From Amnibacterium setariae (GTDB lineage: Bacteria > Actinomycetota > Actinomycetes > Actinomycetales > Microbacteriaceae): DNA of 64,000 nucleotides. The stretch is taken from positions 1,240,001 through 1,304,000 of the forward strand of contig NZ_QXTG01000001.1 of the NCBI RefSeq assembly GCF_003581425.1. Reading direction: 5' to 3'. The position numbers and the translations under genes were made by a program. Below the pieces are notes generated by a model. That model was not told the origin of the DNA, did not search any database, and worked only from the letters and a program-made list of their open reading frames with translations. Position 1 is the first letter of the stretch. Every line of letters begins with the position of its first letter. Shown here one piece after another: positions 18,486-27,338 of this stretch.

Positions 18486-19396
18486 GACTCGGACTCGTCC
18501 TCGGCGAGGCCGCGAGCGGCCTCCGACGCAACTTCTCGATGGTCGTCTCGATCGTGCTCGTCACGTTCGTGTCGCTGACCTTCGTCGGCACGGCGGCGCT
18601 CATGCAGCTGCAGATCGGCCAGATGAAGAACTTCTGGTACGACAAGGCCCAGGTCGCGATCTACCTCTGCAACGGCGCAGTGCCGAGCACGAACTGCCAG
18701 GACGGCGGCGCGACGAAGGAGCAGATCGCGGCGGTCGAGCGGGCGCTCGACACCGCCCCGGTCAAGAGCTTCGTCCGCAATCACTACTTCGAGGACCACC
18801 AGAAGGCCTACGACAACTTCAAGAAGCAGTTCAAGGGCAACCCGGTCGCCGACTACGTGACGCCCGACCTGCTGAACGAGGCGTTCTGGGTCAACCTGAA
18901 GAACCCGAACCAGTCCGCCGTCATCGGCGAGGCGATCAGCGGCATGCCGGGCGTCGACGCGGTCACGGACCAGCGGCGCCTGCTCGACCAGATCTTCGCC
19001 GTGCTGAACACCGCGTCGATCACCGCGGCCGGCATCGCCGCGCTGATGCTCGTCGCCGCGGCGCTGCTGATCTCGACCACCATCCGGCTGTCCGCGTTCT
19101 CGCGGCGCCGGGAGCTCGGGATCATGCGCCTGGTCGGCGCCTCCAACCGGTTCATCCAGACGCCGTTCATCCTCGAGGGCGTGCTCGCCGCGCTCATCGG
19201 GTCGGTGCTCGCGGCGCTCGCGACGGTCGGGATCGTGCAGTTCTTCGTCCAGGGCTACCTGGCGCAGGCGCAGCGCGACATCGCCTTCGTGACGGTGCCG
19301 GACGCGCTCGTCGTCGTGCCGATCCTCATCGGCGCGGGCATCGTGCTCGCCGCGGTGTCGGCGAACATCGCGATCTCCCGGTACCTCCGCGTCTAG
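18482..19396 (+). CDS. ftsX: Cell division protein FtsX
   Basis: A 304-residue membrane partner of FtsE that passes the ATPase signal to cell-wall hydrolases outside the membrane. The layout is typical: one N-terminal span after RRNFSMVVS, a large extracellular domain with two cysteines ([13 protein letters not shown]) likely bridged by a disulfide, and three C-terminal spans with the coupling-loop region [15 protein letters not shown]. It overlaps ftsE by four bases and so is translationally coupled to it. Confidence 0.96.
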   Translation: MRLGLVLGEAASGLRRNFSMVVSIVLVTFVSLTFVGTAALMQLQIGQMKNFWYDKAQVAIYLCNGAVPSTNCQDGGATKEQIAAVERALDTAPVKSFVRNHYFEDHQKAYDNFKKQFKGNPVADYVTPDLLNEAFWVNLKNPNQSAVIGEAISGMPGVDAVTDQRRLLDQIFAVLNTASITAAGIAALMLVAAALLISTTIRLSAFSRRRELGIMRLVGASNRFIQTPFILEGVLAALIGSVLAALATVGIVQFFVQGYLAQAQRDIAFVTVPDALVVVPILIGAGIVLAAVSANIAISRYLRV

Positions 19397-19403
19397 CGCT
19401 CGG

Positions 19404-19409
19404 TAGACT
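19404..19409 (+). promoter_or_regulatory. Predicted -10 box for smpB
   Basis: TAGACT lies between the ftsX stop and smpB. Unlike most -10 boxes here it is far from the start codon (47 bases), leaving room for a leader with the strong Shine-Dalgarno GGAGGTGA at 19446-19453, three bases before the ATG. Confidence 0.5.
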
Positions 19410-19456
19410 GATCGGCCGTCCCGGACCGGGGCGGACGAGTCGAGCGGAGGTGACGC

Positions 19457-19933
19457 ATGCCCAGGGAGCAGGGCCGGAAGGTCGTCGCCACGAACCGCAA
19501 GGCGCGCCACGACTACACCATCGAGGACACCTACGAGGCGGGCCTCGTGCTCACCGGCACCGAGGTGAAGTCGCTCCGCCAGGGGCGGGCGTCGCTCGTC
19601 GACGGGTACGCGTACATCGACGGCGACCAGGCGTACCTCGACGCGGTGCACATCCCCGAGTACAACCAGGGCACGTGGACGAACCACCCGCCGCGGCGGA
19701 CCCGGAAGCTGCTGCTGCACAAGGCGCAGATCCTGAAGCTCCACTCGCAGGTGCGGGAGGGCGGCTACACGCTCGTGCCGCTGTCGCTCTACTTCTCCGA
19801 CGGCAAGGCGAAGGTGGAGCTCGCGGTCGCCAAGGGCAAGCGCGAGTACGACAAGCGGCACGCCCTCCGCGAGCGGCAGGACAAGCGCGAGGCCGAGCGG
19901 GCCATGCGCACGCGCAACAACCTCGGCGAGTGA
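19457..19933 (+). CDS. smpB: SsrA-binding protein SmpB
   Basis: SmpB binds tmRNA and brings it to stalled ribosomes for trans-translation. The 158-residue protein shows the family blocks [39 protein letters not shown] and HIPEYNQG, and the basic C-terminal tail [18 protein letters not shown] that mimics an mRNA-codon stem. Its RNA partner, ssrA, lies 0.55 kb downstream on the same strand. The gene overlaps the next acetyltransferase gene by four bases. Confidence 0.97.
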   Translation: MPREQGRKVVATNRKARHDYTIEDTYEAGLVLTGTEVKSLRQGRASLVDGYAYIDGDQAYLDAVHIPEYNQGTWTNHPPRRTRKLLLHKAQILKLHSQVREGGYTLVPLSLYFSDGKAKVELAVAKGKREYDKRHALRERQDKREAERAMRTRNNLGE

Positions 19934-20388
19934 GGATCGCGCCGGGCGATCCGCTCGCCGCGGACGTGCGCCTGCTGCTCGAGGAGCACCTCGCGGACAT
20001 GCGCCGCATCTCGCCGCCCGAGAGCGTGCACGCCCTCGACCCGCAGGCCCTGGCGGCGCCCGGCGTCGTCTTCCTCACGGCGCGCGACGACGACGGATCG
20101 CTGCTCGGGTGCGGCGCGCTGAAGGACCTGGGCGGCGGCGACGCCGAGCTGAAGTCGATGCGCACCGCACCGGCCGCGCGGGGGAGGGGCGTCGCGACGG
20201 CGGTCCTCGTCGCGCTCGTCGACCTCGCCCGGGAGCGGGGAGAGCGCCGGCTGCTGCTCGAGACCGGGACCGGGCCGTTCTTCGAGCCGGCCGTTCGGCT
20301 CTACCTCCGGCACGGCTTCGTCCCGTGCGGACCGTTCGCCGACTACGCGGAGGACCCGCACAGCCGATACCTCGCGCTCTCCCTCTGA
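19930..20388 (+). CDS. GNAT family N-acetyltransferase
   Basis: A 152-residue acetyltransferase whose GTG overlaps the smpB stop. The acetyl-CoA loop [14 protein letters not shown] (RxxGxA type) and the C-terminal [19 protein letters not shown] identify a GNAT of the PhnO/YesJ-like type that often acts on small amines or is annotated as a ribosomal-type acetyltransferase. It stands between the two genes of the ribosome-rescue pair, but a role in that pathway is not supported by the sequence. Confidence 0.85.
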   Translation: MRIAPGDPLAADVRLLLEEHLADMRRISPPESVHALDPQALAAPGVVFLTARDDDGSLLGCGALKDLGGGDAELKSMRTAPAARGRGVATAVLVALVDLARERGERRLLLETGTGPFFEPAVRLYLRHGFVPCGPFADYAEDPHSRYLALSL

Positions 20389-20423
20389 GCGCGACCGGGA
20401 ACAACCTGTCGGCGGGTGTCGTT

Positions 20424-20429
20424 ACACTC
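20424..20429 (+). promoter_or_regulatory. Predicted -10 box for ssrA
   Basis: TACACT lies 62 bases before the mature 5' end of the tmRNA. Transcription would begin near 20436, leaving a precursor leader of about 55 bases to be removed by RNase P. No convincing -35 hexamer is seen. Confidence 0.5.
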
Positions 20430-20490
20430 GTCGAGCCCGCGAGGGCACTCACAACTCCACAGCGCGACAGCCGCCACGCGTCTCCGCCAC

Positions 20491-20860
20491 GGGGATGATC
20501 GGTTTCGACATTGCCTGTTCAACGACGGGAAGCGGGCGGAGGAGGCGTGCTTATCTCCTTAACGATGCACGCAAACAATAGGTGCCAGTAAGTCTCGCAC
20601 CGCGTTCGCTCTCGCTGCTTAAGCCAGAGTGACGCCGTCGGCCCGGGTAACGCCTTCGCCCCGGTAGCCGGCGTCAGCTAGAAGGCTCGCTACGGACGTT
20701 CCGCCTCGGGGCGCCGTGGGACTCCAACCGGGGCTGGGCCCGTCGATCGCAATCCGTCTGCGGTAAGGATCGGGGCCGAGCAGAACGACACACGCAGACT
20801 GCGCCCGGAGAAGACGTGGTTCCTCAGCAGTGGACGGGGGTTCGATTCCCCCCATCTCCA
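20491..20860 (+). ncRNA. ssrA: Transfer-messenger RNA (tmRNA)
   Basis: The RNA begins GGGGATG and ends GGTTCGATTCCCCCCATCTCCA: the acceptor stem GGGGATG/CATCTCC and a tRNA-like T arm enclose the molecule, about 370 nt. The resume codon is GCC at 20584-20586, and the tag reads ASKSRTAFALAA up to the TAA at 20620-20622. The tag ends in the ALAA degron read by ClpXP-type proteases. The 3' CCA is not encoded. Together with SmpB it rescues stalled ribosomes. Confidence 0.95.
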
Positions 20861-20922
20861 CGCCGCTCGCCAGAGCGGAGGAGGCGCGTGGCGCTGTCGC
20901 GCTGATGGAGCAGGATGCGGGC

Positions 20923-21456
20923 ATGGCCGTGCTCGTGGTCCTCTCCGGTCCTCCCGGCATCGGGAAGTCGACGGTCGGCGACGCGGTCGCCGCCCTCCAC
21001 CCGGCGGTGCGGCTCTCCATCGACGACGTCGAGGAGGCGATGCGCGCGTGCGGGATCCCCGCCGACGCGACCGGGATCGCGGCCTACGAGGTGGTGCGCG
21101 CCGCTGCCGAGCAGAACCTGGTGCTCGGGCTCGACGTGGTCGTCGACGCCGTGAACGACTCCGACCCAGCGCGCGGGACCTGGCGCCGCGCCGCCGACGC
21201 GACCGGCGCCCGACTCCTCCAGGTCGTGCTCGCGACGGACGACGAGGGCGCGCACCGGGCCCGGCTCGAGGGCAGGACGCGTCCCTTCACCCGCATCCCC
21301 GAGCCGACGTGGGAGGCCGCCGTCGCGATGCGCGACGGCACGGCGCCCTGGCCGGAGGACGTGCTGCGGCTCGACGCGGCGCTGCCGCCCGACGCGCTGG
21401 CGCGCACGGTCCTCGCGGCGCTGCCGCCCAGCACCCCTCCGGGGTCCGCGGCGTAG
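20923..21456 (+). CDS. AAA/P-loop kinase-like protein
   Basis: A 177-residue protein with Walker A LSGPPGIGKSTVGDAV at the N-terminus, RLSIDDVEEAM after the second strand (the usual site of the catalytic Asp) and an arginine-bearing lid RLEGRTRP. This is the general zeta-toxin, gluconate or chloramphenicol-phosphotransferase type of small kinase. The substrate is unknown. I chose the ATG at 20923, since CAGGAT lies six bases before it; an in-frame ATG at 20905 is the alternative. It lies 62 bases after ssrA and ten bases before an MFS exporter gene. Confidence 0.78.
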   Translation: MAVLVVLSGPPGIGKSTVGDAVAALHPAVRLSIDDVEEAMRACGIPADATGIAAYEVVRAAAEQNLVLGLDVVVDAVNDSDPARGTWRRAADATGARLLQVVLATDDEGAHRARLEGRTRPFTRIPEPTWEAAVAMRDGTAPWPEDVLRLDAALPPDALARTVLAALPPSTPPGSAA

Positions 21457-21466
21457 CGTCGCCGCC

Positions 21467-22930
21467 ATGACCGCCGCCACGGACCAGCGGGCGGCGGACC
21501 TCGACGAGGGGGCCAAGCGGCGGGCCTTCGCGGTGAGCATCGCGGTCGCCGTGCTGACGATCCTCGACCTCTCCAAGGTCAATGTCGGCCTGCCCTCCAT
21601 CGAGAAGGCGCTCGGCACCGGCCCGACCGAGCTGCAGATCATCGTCGCCGGCTACGCGCTCGCCTTCGGGCTCGCGCTCGTGCCCGGCGGCCGGCTCGGC
21701 GACGTCGTGTCGCGCAAGCGGATGTTCCTCATCGGGCTCGCGGTGTTCACGCTCTTCAGCCTGCTCTGCGCGATCGCGCCGAGCGCCGGCGTGCTCCTGA
21801 TCGCCCGCTTCCTGCAGGGGGTGGGCGCGGGCCTGCAGATGCCGCAGGTGCTCGGCCTGGCGCAGGAGCTCTACCAGGGCGACGCGCGCGCCCGGGCGCT
21901 CGGCGCGTACGGGGCGAGCGTCGGGCTCGGCACCGCGCTCGGGCCGACGATCGGCGGCGCGCTCATCGCGCTCGGCGGCGAGCAGGACGGCTGGCGCCTC
22001 ATCTTCTGGATGAACGTGCCCCTCGGCGTGATCCTGCTCGTGCTCGCCGCCCGGTACTTCCCGGGCGCGCAGCGGCCGAAGGGTCGGGCGAGCATCGACC
22101 CGGTCGGCGTCGTGCTGCTCGGCCTCACCGTCGTCGCCTTCATGGTCCCGTTCGTCCTCACCACCGGGCAGGGGCACGACAGCCCGTGGCGCTGGGCGTC
22201 GCTGCTCGCCGCCGCCGCGTTCCTCGTCGGCTTCCTCGCGTGGGAGCGGCGGTACCGGGCGTCGGGGAGGACCCCGGCGGTCGACGTCGACCTCTTCGGC
22301 CGGGCCTCCTACCGGAACGGCCTCATCATCGCGACGGCCTGGTTCGCGGCCGGGCCCGCCACCTTCCTGCTCAACACGCTGCTGCTGCAGGAGGGGCTCG
22401 GCATCGCCCCCGTCTTCGCCGGCATGGTCACGATCCCGTTCGCGCTCGCGTCGGCGGCGACCTCCTACCTCGCGGGCCGCCTCGTCGGCCGCTACGGGCG
22501 GTCGCTCGTCGTGCTCGGCCTCCTCGTGGCCGCGCTCGGCTTCGCCCTGTCGCTCGCCGCCGCCGTGCTGAGCCCGCCGGCGCTGGCCCCGTGGCTGATG
22601 GCGGCGGGGCTGTTCGTCGCGGGCGCCGGCGGCGGCTCGGTGGTCTCGCCGAACCAGACCCTGACGCTCTCGGAGGTGCCGGTCGCGCAGGCCGGCGTCG
22701 CCGGGTCGGTGGCCCAGGTCGGGCAGCGCGTCGGGACGGCGATCGGCGTCGCGGGCGCCTCCGCGGTCTTCTTCACCCTGCTGAACGCGGACCTCGCGGG
22801 GGCGCAGCTCGGCGACTACCACCTGGCCGCGCTGGGCGGCGGCGGCCTCGCGATCCTGGTGCTGCTCCTCGGCCTCGTCGTCGCGCTGGTCGACCAGCGC
22901 TCCCGCGCGAAGCAGCGCCCCTCCTCCTGA
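21467..22930 (+). CDS. MFS transporter, DHA2 drug-exporter family (14-span)
   Basis: A 487-residue protein with about 14 spans. Diagnostic parts are LDLSKVNVGLPSIEKALG in span 1 (the DHA2 pattern of D1), GGRLGDVVSRKRMF (motif A) and the motif C-like stretch GASVGLGTALGPTIGGALI. The family expels drugs or antiseptics in exchange for protons. TAGCGT lies seven bases before the ATG, a leaderless pattern, so it need not depend on the upstream kinase gene. A 21-bp terminator hairpin follows it. Confidence 0.92.
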   Translation: MTAATDQRAADLDEGAKRRAFAVSIAVAVLTILDLSKVNVGLPSIEKALGTGPTELQIIVAGYALAFGLALVPGGRLGDVVSRKRMFLIGLAVFTLFSLLCAIAPSAGVLLIARFLQGVGAGLQMPQVLGLAQELYQGDARARALGAYGASVGLGTALGPTIGGALIALGGEQDGWRLIFWMNVPLGVILLVLAARYFPGAQRPKGRASIDPVGVVLLGLTVVAFMVPFVLTTGQGHDSPWRWASLLAAAAFLVGFLAWERRYRASGRTPAVDVDLFGRASYRNGLIIATAWFAAGPATFLLNTLLLQEGLGIAPVFAGMVTIPFALASAATSYLAGRLVGRYGRSLVVLGLLVAALGFALSLAAAVLSPPALAPWLMAAGLFVAGAGGGSVVSPNQTLTLSEVPVAQAGVAGSVAQVGQRVGTAIGVAGASAVFFTLLNADLAGAQLGDYHLAALGGGGLAILVLLLGLVVALVDQRSRAKQRPSS

Positions 22931-22937
22931 CCGAAGT

Positions 22938-22988
22938 GCTCACGCTTCTGGACGCCGCATCCGCGACGCGGCGTCCAGAAGCGTGAGC
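22938..22988. terminator. Bidirectional terminator hairpin
   Basis: A perfect 21-bp stem (22938-22958 with 22968-22988) with a 9-base loop lies between convergent genes for the MFS exporter and the alcohol dehydrogenase. It lacks a long T run, but its size and place argue for termination of both transcripts. Confidence 0.8.
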
Positions 22989-22996
22989 GAAGTCGC

Positions 22997-24172
22997 CTAG
23001 GGGTGGAGGACCACCTTGATGCAGCCGTCCTCCTTGTCGCGGAAGATCCGGTACATGTCGGGGGCGGCGTCGAGCCCGACCTCGTGCGTCGTGAGGTCCA
23101 TCGTGCCGAGCGGGTCGGCCGGGTCCTCGACGAGCGGCAGCAGCTCGTCGCGCCAGCGCTGCACGTTGCACTGGCCCATGCGGATCGAGACCTGCTTGTC
23201 GAACAGCGTCATGAGCGGGGTCGGGTCGGCGGTGCCGACGTAGACCCCGGAGAGGGAGACCGTGCCGCCGCGGCGGACCGCGTCGAAGGCCGTATGCAGC
23301 GCGACGAGCTTGTCGACGCCGACGGTCGTCATCGCCTTCTGCGCGAGCGCGTCCGGCAGCAGCCCGACCGCCTTCTGCGCGAGGCCGACCGCGCCCTGCC
23401 CGTGGGACTCCATGCCGACGGCGTCGACGATCCCGTCCGGGCCGCGCCCGTCCGTCGCGTCCTTCAGCCGCGCGACGACGTCGCCGTCGATGTCGAACGC
23501 CTCCACGCCCCACTTCTCGGCGAGCGCCCGCCGCTCGGGCACCGGGTCGGTCGCCACCACGCGGTAGCCGAGGTGCTTGCCGATCCGCGCCGCGAACTGG
23601 CCGACGGGCCCGAGGCCGAGCACGCCGAGGGTGCCGCCCTCCGGCACCTCCGCGTACTGCACGCCCTGCCAGGCGGTCGGGAGGATGTCGGAGAGGAACA
23701 GGTAGCGCAGGTCGGGCAGGTCCGTGCCGATGACCGTGGCGTTGAAGTCGGCCAGCGGCACCCGCATCCGCTCGGCCTGGCCGCCCGGGACCTCGCCGTA
23801 CAGCTCCGTGTAGCCGTAGAGCGCGGCGCCGGTGCCGTGCTCGTGCTGCTGCGTCGTCTCGCACTGCGTGTGCAGGCCGCGGCGGCACATGAAGCAGTCG
23901 CCGCACGCGATCACGAACGGGATGACGACTCGGTCGCCGACCTTGACGCGCGTGACGCCGGCACCGACCTCCTCGACGACGCCCATCGTCTCGTGGCCGA
24001 GCACGTCGCCCTTGTTCAGGAACGGGCCGAAGAGGTCGTACAGGTGGATGTCCGAGCCGCAGATCGCCGCCGAGGTCACGCGGATGACCGCGTCGGTCGG
24101 CTGCACGATCCTCGGGTCGGGCACCTCCTCGACCGAGACCTTCTCCATCCCCTGCCACGTCAGTGCACGCAT
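22997..24172 (-). CDS. Zinc-dependent alcohol dehydrogenase family protein
   Basis: A 391-residue medium-chain dehydrogenase. The catalytic zinc region is AAICGSDIHLYD with GHETMGVVEEVG; the four structural-zinc cysteines are in IACGDCFMCRRGLHTQCE; and the NAD fold has LGVLGLGPVGQFAARIG. The length and the insertion with HGTGAALYGYTELYGE match the glutathione-independent formaldehyde dehydrogenase or FdhA-like subgroup. I started at the ATG at 24172, where MRALTWQG is the usual N-terminus. The physiological alcohol or aldehyde is not known. Confidence 0.9.
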   Translation of the reverse strand: MRALTWQGMEKVSVEEVPDPRIVQPTDAVIRVTSAAICGSDIHLYDLFGPFLNKGDVLGHETMGVVEEVGAGVTRVKVGDRVVIPFVIACGDCFMCRRGLHTQCETTQQHEHGTGAALYGYTELYGEVPGGQAERMRVPLADFNATVIGTDLPDLRYLFLSDILPTAWQGVQYAEVPEGGTLGVLGLGPVGQFAARIGKHLGYRVVATDPVPERRALAEKWGVEAFDIDGDVVARLKDATDGRGPDGIVDAVGMESHGQGAVGLAQKAVGLLPDALAQKAMTTVGVDKLVALHTAFDAVRRGGTVSLSGVYVGTADPTPLMTLFDKQVSIRMGQCNVQRWRDELLPLVEDPADPLGTMDLTTHEVGLDAAPDMYRIFRDKEDGCIKVVLHP

Positions 24173-24242
24173 GCCGCCACACAACCGGTCGCGTCTGAGT
24201 GCGTTCCCGGTGCGGCCCGTGTGCACGCTGCGTGCGACCGGG

Positions 24243-24881
24243 TCAGCCGGGCAGCGCCGCGCCGGCCTCGAGCGCGAGGAGGCGCACCTTCGTCTCCGGG
24301 CCGCCGAGGTAGGCGCCGACCGAGCCGTCGGACCGCGTCACCCGGTGGCACGGGATGACGAGGGGGAGCGGGTTGGTGGCGCAGGCGGTGCCGACCGCGC
24401 GCACCGCATTCGGCGAGGAGGTGCGCGCGGCGAGGGCGGCGTAGCTGATCCGCTCGCCGTACGGGACCGCGCGGAGGCGCTCGAGCACCTCGAGCCGGAA
24501 GCCGCGCGCGAGCCGGGTGTCGAGGGGCAGCTCAAACGGGTCGTGCGCGCCCGCGAAGTAGGCGTCGAACCAGCGGGCGGCGGCGTCGAGGCGGGCGGGG
24601 GTCCGCAGCACCCGCGGGCCGATCCGGTCGGCGAGGTGCTGGAGCACCGCGTCCTCGCCCTCCCGCTCGAACGCGACGCGGGCGACGCCCGCCTCGGTGG
24701 CCGCGACGAGCAGACGCCCGACGGGGGAGTCGACGGTCCGGTAGTGCACGTCCGGGGCGTCGGCGCCCGTCGCGCGCGCCTCGAGCCGGCCGTGGAGCCG
24801 GGCGAGCAGGGCGGGGTCGGTCGGCGGGACGAGGACGTCGACCACGGGGTCGGTCGCGGGGTCGGTCGCGGTGTCGGTCAT
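24243..24881 (-). CDS. ogt: Methylated-DNA-[protein]-cysteine S-methyltransferase with N-terminal extension
   Basis: This suicide enzyme removes alkyl groups from O6-methylguanine. The 212-residue protein has the active-site block PLVIPCHRV with the acceptor cysteine, the helix-turn-helix region VPYGERISYAALAA and the conserved SVGAYLGG. About 45 residues precede the ferredoxin-like N-terminal domain, including the low-complexity ATDPATDP and a helix TDPALLARLHGRLEARA. The ATG overlaps the stop of the sigma-factor gene (ATGA), so the two are translationally coupled. Confidence 0.93.
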   Translation of the reverse strand: MTDTATDPATDPVVDVLVPPTDPALLARLHGRLEARATGADAPDVHYRTVDSPVGRLLVAATEAGVARVAFEREGEDAVLQHLADRIGPRVLRTPARLDAAARWFDAYFAGAHDPFELPLDTRLARGFRLEVLERLRAVPYGERISYAALAARTSSPNAVRAVGTACATNPLPLVIPCHRVTRSDGSVGAYLGGPETKVRLLALEAGAALPG

Positions 24882-25342
24882 GCGTCCTCCAGGACGAGCA
24901 GGGTGCGGAGCCGCCGGACGCCGTCGGAGGCGGCCTTCCGCGCTGCGGCGGGCGTGGTGCCGGTGACCGTCGCGACCTCCGCGAACGGCAGCCCGGCGAT
25001 GTGGTGGTGGACGACGGCGGTGCGCTGGCCCTCCGGCAGCCGGGCGAGCGCGGCCCACAGGTCGAGGTCGCGCCCCGCGGGCGGCGCAGGGGAGTCGGGG
25101 ACGCCCTCCTCCGTCGTCACGACGCGCACGCCGGCCCGCAGCACGTCGAGCGCCTTCCGGTGCGCGATCGTGACGAGCCAGCCGCGCACGCGGTCGCCCT
25201 CGAAGCGGTCCCACGCGCGCAGCGCCGCGAGGAACGTCTCGCTCCACGCGTCCTCCGCGTCGTGCTCGGGCAGCAGCCCGCGGCAGACGCGCCAGACGAC
25301 CTCGCCGTGCGCGGCGACGATCCGCTCGAAGGGCTCCCTCAC
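24878..25342 (-). CDS. ECF-type RNA polymerase sigma factor
   Basis: A 154-residue sigma-70 family protein. Region 2 includes HDAEDAWSETFLAALRAWDRF and the -10 recognition helix RGWLVTIAHRKALD; region 4 is ALARLPEGQRTAVVHHHIAGL followed by VTGTTPAAARKAASDGVRRLR. The short length fits the ECF group. The GTG starts six bases after the hisN stop, and the gene overlaps ogt by four bases, so hisN, sigma and ogt are likely co-transcribed. No membrane or zinc anti-sigma gene is adjacent; the next gene encodes the alkyltransferase. Confidence 0.9.
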   Translation of the reverse strand: MREPFERIVAAHGEVVWRVCRGLLPEHDAEDAWSETFLAALRAWDRFEGDRVRGWLVTIAHRKALDVLRAGVRVVTTEEGVPDSPAPPAGRDLDLWAALARLPEGQRTAVVHHHIAGLPFAEVATVTGTTPAAARKAASDGVRRLRTLLVLEDA

Positions 25343-25348
25343 ATCAGG

Positions 25349-26155
25349 TCAACGGGCTGGGTCGGCCGGATGTGAGTCGAGGACCGCGAGCACCTCGTCG
25401 TGCAGCAGCCCGTTCGTCGCGAGCGCGGTGCCCTGCCAGGGTCCCTCGCCGCCGGCGAGGTCGGTGAACCGGCCGCCCGCCTCCAGCACGATGGGCACGA
25501 GCGCGGCGATGTCGTAGACCTTGAGGTCGTGCTCCCCGGCGAGGTCGAGCTGGCCCTCGGCGACGAGCACGTACGCCCAGAAGTCGCCGAGCGCCCGGGA
25601 GCGCCACGAGCCGCGGGTGAGCGCGAGCAGCGCGTCGAGCCGGCCCGCGTCGTCCCAGCCCTGAATCGCGTTGTAGCTGATGAAGGCGTCCTCGAGACGC
25701 CGGACGCCGGAGACGGCGAGCCGCGTCGGCTCGCCCGCGGGGAGGTCGGCGGCCCACGCGCCCTGCCCGCGCGCGCCCCACCAGCGTCGGCCGAGCGCCG
25801 GCGCGGACGCGACGCCGACCACGGGCTCCCCGTCGACGGCGAGGGCGATCAGGGAGCCCCACACCGGCTGGCCGCGGAGGAAGTTCGTGGTGCCGTCGAT
25901 CGGGTCGACGATCCACTGCCGGCCGGGGGCGCGGTCGCCGCCGTACTCCTCGCCGAGGATCGCGTCGTCCGGCCGCTCGGCGGCGAGGATCTCCCGGATC
26001 GCCCGCTCGACGGCCCGGTCCCCGTCCGTGACCGGGGTGCGGTCCGGCTTCGTCTCGATGCGCAGGTCCGCGGCGCGGAAGCGGGCGCGGCTCTGCGCGT
26101 CGGCCGCGTCGGCGAGGCGCAGGGCGAGGGCGAGGTCGTCGGCGAGGTCCGGCAC
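25349..26155 (-). CDS. hisN: Inositol monophosphatase family protein, probable histidinol-phosphatase
   Basis: A 268-residue magnesium-dependent phosphatase. The metal-binding motifs are ILGEEYGG (first Glu), WIVDPIDGTTNF and KVYDIAALVPIVLEAGG near the C-terminus. This subgroup in actinobacteria includes the histidinol-phosphatase HisN, and the location next to aroA, rsgA and sigR is typical of that gene; the alternative is a general inositol phosphatase. I took the GTG at 26155, with GAGGAT six bases upstream as a weak leaderless -10. It precedes the sigma and ogt genes. Confidence 0.87.
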   Translation of the reverse strand: MPDLADDLALALRLADAADAQSRARFRAADLRIETKPDRTPVTDGDRAVERAIREILAAERPDDAILGEEYGGDRAPGRQWIVDPIDGTTNFLRGQPVWGSLIALAVDGEPVVGVASAPALGRRWWGARGQGAWAADLPAGEPTRLAVSGVRRLEDAFISYNAIQGWDDAGRLDALLALTRGSWRSRALGDFWAYVLVAEGQLDLAGEHDLKVYDIAALVPIVLEAGGRFTDLAGGEGPWQGTALATNGLLHDEVLAVLDSHPADPAR

Positions 26156-26198
26156 GCCGCCATCCTCCCGGACATCCGTGAACGGCGGGGTGCGCGGA

Positions 26199-26238
26199 GT
26201 GGTCTCGAGGCTCCGTCGTCGCACCTCGACCAGCGGGG
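26199..26238 (+). repeat. Dispersed imperfect palindrome, copy B
   Basis: The copy begins GTGGTCTCGAGGCTCCG and ends GCACCTCGACCAGCGGGG. It matches copies at 13421-13467 (opposite strand) and 39974-40047. It separates rsgA from hisN and could end or reduce transcription from aroA-rsgA. Confidence 0.65.
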
Positions 26239-26258
26239 GAGGGGGCTCCCGCTGCCGC

Positions 26259-27338
26259 TCAGTCCTCGTCGGCGCCCGTCACCCGGCCGCCCTGCGCGTC
26301 GAGGAGGCGCTGGAGGGACTCGAGGCGGCGGCGGCCCGCGTCGCCGAGCTCGCCGGCGCCGACGCGGTCGACGATCTCCCAGTCGTGCGCGTCCGCGAGC
26401 GGGATCCCGTCGGGCGGGTCGACGACGGGCAGGGCGCGCGCGGCGAACGACCTGAGGATGTTCGCGGGGTCCACGTGCCCGAGGCCGAAGGAGCGGATGC
26501 CCGGGGTGTCGATCACCCAGCCGGCGGCGGGGAGCCCCGCGGCGCGCTCCTCCTCGGTCGCGTGGAGGCGCAGGGCCACGGACGACGACGAGGTGTGGCG
26601 GCCGCGGCCGGTCACCGCGTTGACGACGCCGGTGGCCCGCTGCGCCTCCGGCACGAGCGCGTTCACGAGCGTCGACTTGCCGACGCCCGAGTGGCCGACG
26701 GCGACCGTGGTGCGGCCGAGCAGCGCCGCGCGGACCGGGCCGAGATCCTCGCCGCGGCGGGTGGTGAGGATCGTCAGCTCGATCGGCGCGAACTCCGCGA
26801 TGAGCGGCGCCGGGTCGGCGAGGTCGGTCTTCGTGATGAGCAGCGCGGCGTCGATGCCGGCGTCGAACGCCGCGACGAGGTAGCGGTCGACGAGCGCCGG
26901 ACGCGGCTCTGGATCCGCCACCGCGACGACGCAGAGCAGCTGGTCTGCGTTCGCGACGACGACGCGCTCGACCTCGTCGGTGTCGTCCGCGCTGCGCCGG
27001 AGCACCGTGGTGCGCGGCTGGATGCGCACGATCCGCGCGAGCGACCCCTCCTCCCCGGTGAGGTCCCCGACCACGTCCACGCGGTCGCCGACGACCACGC
27101 CCTCCTTGCCGAGCTCGCGCGCCCGGGTGGAGAGCACGGTGCGCTCGTCGGCGCCGTCCTCGTCGACGAGCACCTGCATCCGGCCGCGGTCGACGGCGAC
27201 GACGCGGCCGGGCACCGCGGCCTCGTGCGCGGGCCGCTGCTTCGTCCGCGGGCGCGTGCCCTTCCGGTTCGGCCGGACGCGGACGTCGGCCTCGTCGTAC
27301 TCCTCGTACGGCTCGTCCTCGTCCGTCAGCCAGCTCAC
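26259..27338 (-). CDS. rsgA: Ribosome small subunit-dependent GTPase A, lacking the zinc-site cysteines
   Basis: A circularly permuted GTPase that helps mature the 30S subunit. In the 359-residue protein the G motifs come in the permuted order: G4 LLITKTDL, then G1 GHSGVGKSTLVN, then G3 IDTPGIRSFGL. An OB-fold domain precedes them. The C-terminal region, which usually holds a Cys-Cys-His-Cys zinc site, here has no cysteine at all; the only Cys in the protein is in LLCVVAVAD. The first 45 residues are acidic then basic (DEDEPYEEYDEADVRV). The GTG overlaps the aroA stop, so the pair is coupled. Confidence 0.93.
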   Translation of the reverse strand: MSWLTDEDEPYEEYDEADVRVRPNRKGTRPRTKQRPAHEAAVPGRVVAVDRGRMQVLVDEDGADERTVLSTRARELGKEGVVVGDRVDVVGDLTGEEGSLARIVRIQPRTTVLRRSADDTDEVERVVVANADQLLCVVAVADPEPRPALVDRYLVAAFDAGIDAALLITKTDLADPAPLIAEFAPIELTILTTRRGEDLGPVRAALLGRTTVAVGHSGVGKSTLVNALVPEAQRATGVVNAVTGRGRHTSSSSVALRLHATEEERAAGLPAAGWVIDTPGIRSFGLGHVDPANILRSFAARALPVVDPPDGIPLADAHDWEIVDRVGAGELGDAGRRRLESLQRLLDAQGGRVTGADED

